NCBI GenBank assembly: GCA_030639665.1
Contig: DAOWCC010000008.1
Coordinates: 1 to 24,845, forward strand
Source: Elusimicrobiota bacterium
Lineage (GTDB): Bacteria; Elusimicrobiota; Elusimicrobia; Elusimicrobiales; UBA9959
Direction of reading: 5' to 3'
DNA length: 24,845 nucleotides
Below the pieces are notes generated by a model that saw nothing but the letters and a program-made list of their open reading frames with translations, was not told the DNA's origin and made no database searches. The position numbers and the translations under genes were made by a program. Of this stretch, positions 6,437 through 13,908 are shown one piece after another; positions within the stretch are counted from its first letter, which is position 1, and each line of letters begins with the position of its first letter.

Positions 6437-8905
6437 ATGGGTACTAGATTTACTGAGAGAGCTCAGAGAGTAATACTTATAGCGCAGGAAGAGGCCAAAA
6501 GACTTAATCATGATTATGTCGGCACGGAACATATACTTTTAGGGCTTGTCGCTTTGGGCGAAGGAGTTTCAGCTCAAGTGCTTACAAACCTTAATGTGGA
6601 CATAAGAAAAGTGAGAAGCGAGATTGAAAAAATAGTGGGCACCGGCGATAATATGATGCTCCTGGGCGAAATACCTTTTACTCCCAGGGCTAAAAAAGTT
6701 TTGGAATACGCCGTTGAAGAAGCTCAGCATATGGGCCATACTTATATAGGCACCGAGCATATTTTGATGGGGCTCATCAGAGAAGAAGAAGGCGTAGCCG
6801 CCAGAGTTCTTGATAATCTGGGACTTAAGCTTGAAACGGTTCGGGAAGAAGTTATGAATCTTCTCAGCGAAAATGAAACGGAACAAACCGGCCGTTCCTC
6901 TCAGGGAAAAGCCTCTTCTCAATCAGCAACGCCCAAAGGCAAGAGCAAAACGCCGGCTTTGGATGAGTTTGCCCGCGATTTAACTCAGATGGCCAATCAG
7001 AAAATTTTAGATCCGGTTATTGGCCGAAGCACTGAAATTGAGAGAATTATACAGGTCTTGGGCAGAAGAACAAAAAATAATCCCGTTTTAGTCGGAGAGC
7101 CGGGAGTGGGTAAAACAGCCATAGTTGAAGGCCTGGCGCAAAAACTGGCTACGGGAGATATTGCCGATACTCTCGCGGGCAAGAAAGTTTTAAGTTTGGA
7201 TTTGGCCTCAATAGTCGCGGGCACAAAATATAGAGGAGAATTTGAACAAAGGCTTAAGACCATAATAGAAGAGATAAGAAAAGCCAAAAATTCAATAATA
7301 GTTTTTATAGACGAATTGCACACCGTTATCGGCGCGGGCGCGGCGGAAGGCGCGATAGACGCTTCAAATATGCTTAAACCCGCTTTAGCCAGAGGAGAGC
7401 TTCAGTGCATAGGAGCCACCACATTTGATGAATATAGAAAACATATAGAGCATGATCCCGCTCTTGAAAGAAGATTTCAAACCGTTATAGTCGATCCTCC
7501 CACCGTGGAAGAGACAATTGAAATTTTAAGCGGACTTAAAGACAGATATGAAGATCATCATAAATGCGAATATAAAGAAGCGGCGATTATAGCGGCAGCA
7601 CAGTTATCGGATAAATACATAACCGATCGCGCTCTTCCCGATAAAGCCATTGATATTTTAGACGAGGCCGGTTCAAGAGCAAGACTTAAAATTTCGGTTG
7701 TTCCGTCCGAGTTTAAGGAAAAAGAGGCTGAGATTGAAGAATTAACGAAAGAAAAAAACAGCGCTATTTATAATCAGGAATATGAGAAAGCGGCAAAAAT
7801 GCGCGATAAAGAAAAAGAATTAAAGAAAGAGTATGAGGATATGAAAAAGAAGTGGCGTGAGAACCGCGACAAGAAAACGCCTCAAGTGACCGAAGATGAT
7901 ATAGCCAATATCACTTCCAAATGGACGGGCATACCGGTTACTCGTTTGACGGAAAGCGAAACCGAGAAGCTTACTCATATGGAAAAAGAAATTCACAAAA
8001 GGCTTATAGGTCAAGAAGAGGCGGTTAAGGTTATCGCTCAAGCCATAAAAAGAAGCAGAACCGGCATGAAAGATCCAAAGCGCCCTATCGGAAATTTTAT
8101 TTTTCTTGGGCCGACCGGCGTTGGAAAAACGGAGTTGGCGAGAGTTTTGGCGGAATTTTTATTTGGGAATGAAGATGCCATGGTAAGGATAGATATGTCG
8201 GAATATATGGAGAAGTTTTCCGTATCAAGGCTTATCGGAGCGCCTCCCGGTTATGTAGGTTATGAAGAGGGAGGAAAACTCACGGAGCTTGTGAGAAGAA
8301 AACCGTATTCGGTTGTTGTGCTTGATGAAATTGAAAAAGCTCATCCCGATGTTTTTAATATTTTATTGCAGGTTATGGACGAGGGGCTTTTAACCGATAG
8401 TCTCGGACATAAAGTCAGTTTCAAAAATACCATTATGATTATGACTTCAAATGTCGGCGCAAGGCTCATAAGCAAAGGAAAATCACTGGGTTTTGTCGCT
8501 CAAGACGATACAGAGAAAGATTATAAAGAAATGAAAAGCACAGTGATGGAAGAGGTTAAAAGAGTTTTTAATCCCGAGTTTATTAACAGGGTTGATGAAA
8601 TTCTTGTTTTCAGGCCTCTTACCGAAGTGGATATGGAAAAAATTCTTGAACTTAATTTAAAGAAAGTAACCGCTAAATTGAAAGAAAAGGATTTAAAATT
8701 CACCATCGCCAAAGAAGCTAAAAAGTTTCTTACTAATACGGGCTTTGACCGTAATTATGGAGCGAGACCTCTTCTTAGGACCGTGCAAAGGGTTTTGGAA
8801 GATCCGATAAGCGAATTAATGCTCAATAATAAGTTGAAAAAGAGCCAAACGATAAAGGTTAGCTGGAAAAAAGACGCGAAAGAATTAACTTTTGACCTTG
8901 TCTAA
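6437..8905 (+). CDS. clpC: ClpC-type AAA+ unfoldase
   Basis: This 822-residue class I Clp/Hsp100 ATPase unfolds substrates for the ClpP protease. Domains in order: two Clp_N repeats (about residues 3-145, FTERAQRVILIAQEEAKRL and FTPRAKKVLEYAVEEAQHM); AAA-1 with Walker A GEPGVGKT near 220 and Walker B VFIDELH near 290; a middle region with a UVR-type segment (YNQEYEKAAKMRDKEKELKK, near 435-455), which marks ClpC rather than ClpA or ClpB; AAA-2 with Walker A GPTGVGKT near 558; and the C-terminal ClpB_D2-small domain. The MTSNVGA sensor and GYVGYEEGG pore motif are present. ACAGGAGG lies 7 nt before the ATG. No ctsR, mcsA or mcsB is adjacent, so the Firmicutes operon arrangement is absent, and no CtsR-box is evident. 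Confidence 0.96.
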   Translation: MGTRFTERAQRVILIAQEEAKRLNHDYVGTEHILLGLVALGEGVSAQVLTNLNVDIRKVRSEIEKIVGTGDNMMLLGEIPFTPRAKKVLEYAVEEAQHMGHTYIGTEHILMGLIREEEGVAARVLDNLGLKLETVREEVMNLLSENETEQTGRSSQGKASSQSATPKGKSKTPALDEFARDLTQMANQKILDPVIGRSTEIERIIQVLGRRTKNNPVLVGEPGVGKTAIVEGLAQKLATGDIADTLAGKKVLSLDLASIVAGTKYRGEFEQRLKTIIEEIRKAKNSIIVFIDELHTVIGAGAAEGAIDASNMLKPALARGELQCIGATTFDEYRKHIEHDPALERRFQTVIVDPPTVEETIEILSGLKDRYEDHHKCEYKEAAIIAAAQLSDKYITDRALPDKAIDILDEAGSRARLKISVVPSEFKEKEAEIEELTKEKNSAIYNQEYEKAAKMRDKEKELKKEYEDMKKKWRENRDKKTPQVTEDDIANITSKWTGIPVTRLTESETEKLTHMEKEIHKRLIGQEEAVKVIAQAIKRSRTGMKDPKRPIGNFIFLGPTGVGKTELARVLAEFLFGNEDAMVRIDMSEYMEKFSVSRLIGAPPGYVGYEEGGKLTELVRRKPYSVVVLDEIEKAHPDVFNILLQVMDEGLLTDSLGHKVSFKNTIMIMTSNVGARLISKGKSLGFVAQDDTEKDYKEMKSTVMEEVKRVFNPEFINRVDEILVFRPLTEVDMEKILELNLKKVTAKLKEKDLKFTIAKEAKKFLTNTGFDRNYGARPLLRTVQRVLEDPISELMLNNKLKKSQTIKVSWKKDAKELTFDLV

Positions 8906-8920
8906 AAAAGCAGCAAAAAA

Positions 8921-9012
8921 GAGATTAAGCGATTGAGATATTAAGTAATTAAGTTAAATAAGGAGTTTCTTTAAAAAACTTAATCACTGTTTGCTTAATC
9001 ACTCAATCACTG
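8921..9012. repeat. ATTAAG quasi-repeat spacer with inverted halves
   Basis: The left half is made of ATTAAG-like words on the plus strand and the right half of the same words on the minus strand (GTGATTAAG, GTGATTGAG). The inner arms GTAATTAAGTT (8945-8955) and AACTTAATCAC (8977-8987) pair at 10 of 11 positions. It follows the clpC stop and may form the 3' end of that mRNA, but there is no proper U-tract. Confidence 0.5.
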
Positions 9013-9026
9013 GTTTTTGATTTACT

Positions 9027-10031
9027 ATGATTAGAAACTTTGTTAAGAGAAAAAAACCGAGATTATTTAGAAAGCGAACTATTATCATTGTCGCCATAGT
9101 CCTGCCTTTGGCCAGTTTCTTTTTTTATAAAGCAAGCCCCGGCATTCCATTAGTTGGAAAATTCACTTCCGCGCCTAAAGTCAGGCCTCATAATCAGGCA
9201 AAGTGGGATAAGATGGTCAAGCGGCTTGAAAAAACAGCTCGCGCGTATCGCGGTAATGTGGGTATTTACTTTAAAGATATCAATAGTGGTAATATTTGGG
9301 AATATAAAGCGGATAAGCTTTTTCCGTCCGCAAGTCTTATTAAACTCCCGATGATGGCGGCTGTTTTTGAGAAAATAAAAAAAGGGGATCTTTCCTTTGA
9401 CACCCAAATAAGGTTGACAAGAAGGGAAAGAAGAGGCGGTTCCGGCACTTTGAAATGGGCGAGAGAGGGAACAAAGTTAAGTGTAATGGAGCTTTTGTAT
9501 AAAATGATAACCGAGAGTGATAATACGGCCACAAATATGTTGTCGGATTATGTGGGGATGAATTATCTTCAGCGGGAATTTTCAAGGATGGGGCTTGTTT
9601 ATACCAAAATTTATCCCGAGGGTTTCAATCTTACTTCGGGCAGAGTGGCAAGGGAAAATTATACCACCGCCAGAGAAATGGCCGATTTAATTGAGAGGAT
9701 ATACGATAAAGAGCTTGTTGACGAGCAATCGAGTGAATTAATGATGGATTTCCTAAAGCATTCAAAGTCCAGAACTCGTCTTCGGCGCGGTTTGCCGATA
9801 GGCTGGGAATTGGCTCATAAAACCGGTCTTTTGAGAAAATCATGCCATGATGTGGGCGTGGTTTTTTCTCCTCAGGGCGATTATGTAATAGCTGTTTTAA
9901 CCGGCAATGTTCCAAATTATTCAAGCGCTAAAAAATTCATAACAAAAATAGCCAAACACACCGTCGATTATTATAAAGTCGAAAGCAGTATCGCCAATAC
10001 CATAAAATCCAAACGATCAAAATCTCTTTAA
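9027..10031 (+). CDS. Membrane-anchored class A beta-lactamase-fold serine hydrolase
   Basis: This is a 334-residue protein with a basic N-terminus and one membrane anchor (about residues 18-34), placing the catalytic domain outside the cytoplasmic membrane. The penicillin-binding/beta-lactamase signatures are complete: S103-L-I-K106 (SxxK, nucleophile and base), S164-D-N166 (SDN) and K265-T-G267 (KTG). The region after the SDN motif reads YPEGFNLTSGRVARENYTTAREM and does not show the standard ExxxN of class A omega loops. Efficient beta-lactam hydrolysis is therefore uncertain and a peptidoglycan peptidase role is equally possible. The ATG has no Shine-Dalgarno sequence and follows the quasi-repeat spacer after clpC. 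The next gene is convergent, 16 nt away. Confidence 0.9.
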   Translation: MIRNFVKRKKPRLFRKRTIIIVAIVLPLASFFFYKASPGIPLVGKFTSAPKVRPHNQAKWDKMVKRLEKTARAYRGNVGIYFKDINSGNIWEYKADKLFPSASLIKLPMMAAVFEKIKKGDLSFDTQIRLTRRERRGGSGTLKWAREGTKLSVMELLYKMITESDNTATNMLSDYVGMNYLQREFSRMGLVYTKIYPEGFNLTSGRVARENYTTAREMADLIERIYDKELVDEQSSELMMDFLKHSKSRTRLRRGLPIGWELAHKTGLLRKSCHDVGVVFSPQGDYVIAVLTGNVPNYSSAKKFITKIAKHTVDYYKVESSIANTIKSKRSKSL

Positions 10032-10047
10032 TAATAAAGGCAAGAAA

Positions 10048-10473
10048 TCAGAGGTTAACTTTATTTCTTCTGAAAAGATTCCTTCTTAGTGTTTTATCGG
10101 TTGATGATTTATCCAAAAGCATCGTAATTGCCGAGATAAGGTCTTTGTTCTCTATCGGTTTGTTGAGGAATAGGTCGGCATGAGCCACTAAATTGGCTTG
10201 CATTTTTGTTTTATTATCCATAATGCCGGTTAAAATTATTACAGGGACTCTTCGTGTTTCGCGGTCCTCTTTTATTCTTTTGCAGAGTTCGATGCCGTTC
10301 ATGTCCGGAAGCATGACATCAAGCAGTACAAGGTCCGGCTTTGAATTTGAAATCCAATCCAAAGCTGTTTTGCCGCAAGTGGCTGTCATAATAAGATGGC
10401 CTGTTTTTTCCAGAATAGTCTGCAAAAGCAGTACAAGATTTTTATCGTCTTCCACAACTAAAATTTTTGCCAT
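10048..10473 (-). CDS. Single-domain response regulator, basic-tail paralog 1
   Basis: This 141-residue stand-alone receiver has a full pocket: D9-D10, phosphoacceptor D52 (LVLLDVMLPDMNG), T82 and K105 in NKP. After the receiver comes a short basic tail containing TLRRNLFRRN, shared with the paralogs at 13458 and 13909. No DNA-binding or enzymatic output domain is present, so it should signal by protein contact or act in a phosphorelay; no kinase is nearby. The start at 10473 is preceded by AAGGGGATTAT, close to the wording before paralog 2. It is separated from the other three paralogs by the 2.3-kb plus-strand block 10558-12872. Confidence 0.95.
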   Translation of the reverse strand: MAKILVVEDDKNLVLLLQTILEKTGHLIMTATCGKTALDWISNSKPDLVLLDVMLPDMNGIELCKRIKEDRETRRVPVIILTGIMDNKTKMQANLVAHADLFLNKPIENKDLISAITMLLDKSSTDKTLRRNLFRRNKVNL

Positions 10474-10557
10474 ATAATCCCCTTATATTTTAGTATCATA
10501 TTAAAAATAAACAGGATTTGGGTATGATTTTTATCAATCAAAATGGGGAATAGGCGG

Positions 10558-10938
10558 ATGCCTTTTAATAGAATTCTTAAAATAGGATTAATAATTGCGG
10601 GTACAATATTCACGGTCCTGGGTTTTATAGGTATTTTTGTGCCGCTTTTGCCAACCACCCCTTTTCTTCTTCTCGCCGCCGCTTGTTATGCTCGAAGTTC
10701 TAAAAAAATCTATGCATGGCTTTTAAACAATAAGCTGTGCGGAAAATATATAAAAGGCTATATTGAGCGAAAGGGTTTGCCTTTTAATATCAAGCTGTTT
10801 TCCATTGTTTTTTTGTGGACGGCCATTGTTTTATCCGCATTATTTGTCGTCATGACTTCCTTATTGAAAATTTTACTGCTTTTAATCGCCATATGCGTTA
10901 GTGTTCATGTTTTGCACATAAAAACATTTAATGACTGA
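10558..10938 (+). CDS. DUF454 (YbaN-like) inner membrane protein
   Basis: With the start at 10558 this is a 126-residue protein. Its first half is diagnostic: a hydrophobic helix (about residues 5-28), FVPLLPTTPFLLLAAACYARSS, then W and a conserved KYIKGYIE segment. Two further hydrophobic segments follow (about 80-118). DUF454/YbaN proteins are small membrane proteins of unknown biochemical role. An in-frame ATG at 10543 would add five residues; I prefer 10558 because GGGGA lies 8 nt before it while 10543 has no ribosome binding site. The gene diverges from the receiver gene at 10473 and is followed after 139 nt by two secreted-protein genes in the same direction. Confidence 0.88.
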   Translation: MPFNRILKIGLIIAGTIFTVLGFIGIFVPLLPTTPFLLLAAACYARSSKKIYAWLLNNKLCGKYIKGYIERKGLPFNIKLFSIVFLWTAIVLSALFVVMTSLLKILLLLIAICVSVHVLHIKTFND

Positions 10939-10969
10939 AGCGATATTTCTCAAAGCTTCAAAAAAAGCG

Positions 10970-11040
10970 CATACCCGAAAGGCCTATTTTTATATAGGCC
11001 TAAAGCCTATTGTTGGGATTCTCCGCCAAATAGTAAAATT
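10970..11040 (+). promoter_or_regulatory. Hairpin-rich leader of the secreted protein pair
   Basis: AGGCCTAT at 10980-10987 pairs perfectly with ATAGGCCT at 10994-11001 around a 6-nt loop. Flanking bases (GCG and CCC to the left, GGG and CGC to the right) could close an outer stem. The structure lies between the DUF454 stop and the Shine-Dalgarno sequence of the gene at 11078. No U-tract follows the hairpin, so a 5' leader structure seems more likely than a terminator. I do not recognise a riboswitch class. Confidence 0.3.
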
Positions 11041-11077
11041 AATACAGAGAACAATTCAGTCGTTTGGGAGGTTTTAT

Positions 11078-11749
11078 ATGAAATTATTTTTATGTATCGG
11101 TTTAATGTTCCTTTTTGCCGGGAATTCCATGGCTTATATCACTGTAGATTGCGATGTCGATGTGAGAGTTGATAATCGTATAACGAATTTGGATACTGAA
11201 CAAAAAATCGGTTCGGAAAGAATTAATTGCGATGGAGGTGAAATGAGAATTATGCGCATGGTTAAAACGGATGTGTCCGTCACCGCCAGAGCCGAGGCCA
11301 GCGCCAGGGCGGATGCCGACGCTTATTACAGCGATTCTTGTTCATGTTCAGGCAGCGGTTGCGGCACTTGTCACACTTCGGGCAGCGGTTCTGATTATGA
11401 TCGTGATTCCGATTCCGATTCCACGAGCCGGAGTAAAACGGCTGAAACCAAATTTGTGGTGGCGAGAGTTTCTTTTGACAGTTTGCGTAAAATGGGCTTC
11501 AGCGTGACTCAAAATACCGACTCTTGCAGATTGCTGGACGATAAAGGCCGTTCTTTGAACACCCTTAAGGCGATAGCGGTAATAACCAGAATTTATGGAG
11601 AAGAATTGCTTAAGGAATATGACGCCGATTTTAATGTCTTTGATAAATTTTGCGGATGTAATCAGCCGAATTTACAGAAAATCGATAATTTAGGCGGTAT
11701 TATTGGAAAATCGGTTTCTTTTGACGGCGCGGAAATGGAGGGGGAATAA
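11078..11749 (+). CDS. Secreted Cys/Ser/Asp-rich protein of unknown function
   Basis: Starting at 11078 (GGGAGG 7 nt upstream) this is 223 residues with a clear signal peptide (MKLFLCIGLMFLFAGNSMA, cleavage near 19). An earlier in-frame ATG at 10931 would bury the signal peptide behind 49 residues and lies inside the DUF454 gene. The mature protein has a beta-like start, an alternating Ala/Arg/Glu/Asp run, and a low-complexity Ser/Gly/Cys/Asp segment near 85-120. That segment contains C95-G-T-C98-H99, the form of a c-type heme attachment site, and SDSDS repeats encoded by iterated gattcc. A folded C-terminal half follows. Around ten cysteines suggest disulfides. The next secreted gene begins 1 nt after the stop. 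I do not recognise the family. Confidence 0.8.
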   Translation: MKLFLCIGLMFLFAGNSMAYITVDCDVDVRVDNRITNLDTEQKIGSERINCDGGEMRIMRMVKTDVSVTARAEASARADADAYYSDSCSCSGSGCGTCHTSGSGSDYDRDSDSDSTSRSKTAETKFVVARVSFDSLRKMGFSVTQNTDSCRLLDDKGRSLNTLKAIAVITRIYGEELLKEYDADFNVFDKFCGCNQPNLQKIDNLGGIIGKSVSFDGAEMEGE

Positions 11750-11750
11750 A

Positions 11751-12872
11751 ATGAAATTAATTTTAACCTTGTTTTTAGTAGCGGCGGTTCCCGTTTCTTT
11801 GATGGCTTTTGATGTGGAAAATATTTCTTTTGATGAATTAATGGGAGAGAATTTTACTGAAATTATAGAATCGGCGAAAAGCGCGGAAATGGAAAAGGTT
11901 TCGTTTGAGATTCAAAATGAAGGTGAAGCTTTTGAAATTCCCTCCGTTCGGATGAGAAAAGTTTCTTATGAAGAAGCTGAAATGTCGCGATGTCCCCGCA
12001 ACTCAGAGATAATCACGGGCGAACCGGACACGGACTTGTTTACTTATGTGGGATTTAAATATATTCGCTCCGATGATTCCACTTGCTTAGCTCAGCCAAG
12101 CGATAAGATTTATTATCAGGAGGCCAAAAACACCAATCTTAGTTTTTGGCATAATCAGGGATCTTCGTTCTCTTATGACTATGAAACGCTTGAATATCGT
12201 ATGAAGAGATATTTTTTCTTTCGAACTCAATTGGACGGCACCCGCAGGTTTTATCATTATGAAAAAACGGAATATACTGGAAAGACATTTCCCGAGAGAG
12301 TGGAGCTTGAGTTTGTAAATCGTGAAAATTATCCCATTATTCCTTGGGAGGGAGATGAGACTTTTCGTTTGAATTATGGTCTCGGTGATAAGGCCGCGCT
12401 GGTTTTTTTTAGAACGAATTATGAATATAAAATAGAATCTGTCGGTGAAGTTGTGGATGGGAACTGGTTTACAAAGTTTAATATTAAGGTTGTGAAAAAA
12501 AAGAAATTAACTCCTCCCGAAAAGGACGCGGTTTCATTAACGCTTAATAAAGAGGGTGATGGACTGTCTGTTAAGATACGGGATATTCGGGCGCGGAGCT
12601 ATTATAAAGATGACAAAATCGGTCTTAAAATAAAGTTATGGAGAAATGTTCTCTTATTTGACGATAAGGTAGCCTATGAGATTGATATTAATCTCGATAC
12701 GGCGTCGGATATAGTTATTGATTTTTCAGATTCTAAATGGGATTCCTTTAAAAAGGAAGGCTTAAAAAAGTGGAGAGAATATTATGTTGAATGGAGTTTT
12801 AGAAGGGTAAACAGCAATATATCTTCCGATGAATGGATTGAAAAAGAAGAGTCAAACAGAATAAGACTTTAA
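11751..12872 (+). CDS. Secreted protein of unknown function, partner of 11078 gene
   Basis: With the start at 11751 this is 373 residues: a signal peptide (MKLILTLFLVAAVPVSLMA, about 1-19), an acidic helical linker (about 25-75), then a long beta-rich region full of Tyr, Phe and charged residues. Two cysteines (SRCPRN and STCLAQ, about residues 82 and 107) could form one disulfide. No catalytic motif or anchor is visible. The start follows the upstream stop by 1 nt and has GGAGGGGGA before it. An in-frame ATG at 11703 adds 16 residues ahead of the signal peptide and is rejected. Tight coupling suggests the two secreted proteins act together, perhaps as an envelope complex; this is inference. 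Confidence 0.82.
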   Translation: MKLILTLFLVAAVPVSLMAFDVENISFDELMGENFTEIIESAKSAEMEKVSFEIQNEGEAFEIPSVRMRKVSYEEAEMSRCPRNSEIITGEPDTDLFTYVGFKYIRSDDSTCLAQPSDKIYYQEAKNTNLSFWHNQGSSFSYDYETLEYRMKRYFFFRTQLDGTRRFYHYEKTEYTGKTFPERVELEFVNRENYPIIPWEGDETFRLNYGLGDKAALVFFRTNYEYKIESVGEVVDGNWFTKFNIKVVKKKKLTPPEKDAVSLTLNKEGDGLSVKIRDIRARSYYKDDKIGLKIKLWRNVLLFDDKVAYEIDINLDTASDIVIDFSDSKWDSFKKEGLKKWREYYVEWSFRRVNSNISSDEWIEKEESNRIRL

Positions 12873-12913
12873 GTTTTAATGGCGCGGCCTTATTTTTTTA
12901 AATTTGTGCCGGT

Positions 12914-13285
12914 TTATGATTTTTCCAACATTGTTTTAACCGCATCGAGAAGGTCTTCGTTTTTCACCGGTTTATTGAGGAAAAAATCAGCCGGCGCGGT
13001 TAAAGTGGTTTTCATTTTTGTTGGATTATCTTTAAAAGCCGTTAAAATTATTACCGGTATTTTTCGCGTCGCGCTATCGCTTTTTATTTTTTTACAGACT
13101 TCAATACCGCTTATATCGGGAAGTCCGATATCAAGCAGCACAAGGTCGGGTTTTGAATTTGCAATCCAATCCAAAGCCATTTGCCCTGTGGAAGCCTTCA
13201 TAATAAGATGACCTTTTGTTTGTAAGATTGCTTGCGCTAATGCCATTAAATCCGAATCATCTTCCACAATTAAAATTTTTGCCAT
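12914..13285 (-). CDS. Single-domain response regulator, paralog 2, tail-less
   Basis: This 123-residue receiver is closely related to the paralogs at 13458 and 13909 (shared MAKILIVEDD, ALDWIANSKPDLVLLD, GIEVCKKIKSDS). The pocket D9-D10, D52, T82 and K105 is intact. It ends right after MLEKS, where the other three continue into the basic LRRNLFRRN tail. The bases after the stop can be loosely aligned with the tail codons of the paralogs, so the tail may have been lost by mutation. It has its own putative promoter (extended -10 at 13397-13405) and about 105 nt of leader. AAGGGG precedes the ATG. Its 3' end converges with the secreted gene, 41 nt away. Confidence 0.94.
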   Translation of the reverse strand: MAKILIVEDDSDLMALAQAILQTKGHLIMKASTGQMALDWIANSKPDLVLLDIGLPDISGIEVCKKIKSDSATRKIPVIILTAFKDNPTKMKTTLTAPADFFLNKPVKNEDLLDAVKTMLEKS

Positions 13286-13390
13286 TTATACCCCTTCTTT
13301 CCCGTGTATGTTTAGGATCCTGTCCGACATAAGCAATTTCGCCTGCAACTGTCGCTTTTGGCTTACGCCTTTGTGCCGCTCAACTTACAG
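13286..13390 (-). promoter_or_regulatory. Candidate structured 5' leader of receiver paralog 2
   Basis: Between the putative promoter and the ATG, TAGGATCCTGT at 13313-13323 and ACAGGCTCCTA at 13387-13397 form an inverted repeat (10 of 11). They enclose 63 nt that include a small GGCttacGCC hairpin. If transcription starts near 13390, only the CCTGT/ACAGG core lies within the RNA. No other receiver gene here has such a leader. It could alternatively be a small palindromic insertion element. Confidence 0.35.
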
Positions 13391-13396
13391 GCTCCT

Positions 13397-13405
13397 AGTA
13401 TACCA
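13397..13405 (-). promoter_or_regulatory. Putative extended -10 promoter for receiver paralog 2
   Basis: The minus strand reads TGGTATACT, a TGn-TATACT extended -10 element. No good -35 lies 16-18 nt upstream, which extended -10 promoters can tolerate. Just upstream is a 6-bp hairpin, ATACTC/GAGTAT. Confidence 0.4.
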
Positions 13406-13457
13406 CAAAATACTCGGTTTGAGTATGTTTTATGCCAAATTTGATTAAAGGAGTGAA

Positions 13458-13880
13458 TTAGAGGGGTCTGTTTCTTCTAAAAAGATTTCGCCGGAGCGCG
13501 TTATCGCTTGATGTTTTTTCCAGTATTATTTTAATAGCGTCGAGAAGCTCTTTATTTTCCACCGGTTTATTGAGAAATAAATCGGCATGGGCGTTTAAAT
13601 TGGCCTGCATTTTTGTTTGATTATCTTTAAAGGCGGTTAAAACTATTACGGGTATTCTTCGCGTCGAGCTATCGCTTTTTATTTTTTTACAGACTTCAAT
13701 ACCGCTCATATCGGGAAGGCCGACATCAAGCAGCACAAGGTCGGGTTTTGAATTTGCGAGCCAGTCCAAAGCCATTTGCCCTGTAGAAGCTGTCATAACA
13801 AGATATCCCGCCGTTTGCAGGATCTCTTGCGTGCACATCATAAGGTTTGGGTCATCTTCAATAAGTAAAATTTTTGCCAT
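13458..13880 (-). CDS. Single-domain response regulator, basic-tail paralog 3
   Basis: This 140-residue receiver has pocket residues D9-D10, phosphoacceptor D52 (LVLLDVGLPDMSG), T82 and K105. The C-terminal tail ALRRNLFRRNRPL is nearly identical to that of the neighbour at 13909. DNA identity over the 3' ends is very high, for example ttcgccggagcgcgttatcg in both, which points to recent tandem duplication. An AAAGGA ribosome binding site precedes the ATG at 13880. The gene lies 28 nt downstream of paralog 4, so both are probably on one transcript from the promoter near 14394. Confidence 0.95.
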   Translation of the reverse strand: MAKILLIEDDPNLMMCTQEILQTAGYLVMTASTGQMALDWLANSKPDLVLLDVGLPDMSGIEVCKKIKSDSSTRRIPVIVLTAFKDNQTKMQANLNAHADLFLNKPVENKELLDAIKIILEKTSSDNALRRNLFRRNRPL

Positions 13881-13908
13881 ACAATTATCCTTTAAAAATC
13901 AATAGAAT

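Noticed and set aside
10970..11040. c-di-GMP (GEMM) riboswitch before the secreted pair
   Set aside because: GCGCA and GAAA elements recall GEMM-I, but the conserved GACGCAAAGCC segment and second stem are missing.
10931..11077. Longer N-terminus for the first secreted protein
   Set aside because: It would place 49 residues before an ideal signal peptide and overlap the DUF454 gene; the ATG at 11078 has GGGAGG at good spacing.
13313..13397. Integron attC-like site (GTTGAGC on the minus strand within an inverted repeat)
   Set aside because: The matching RYYYAAC core is not at the opposite end, and no integron integrase is nearby; XerD here is a housekeeping type.
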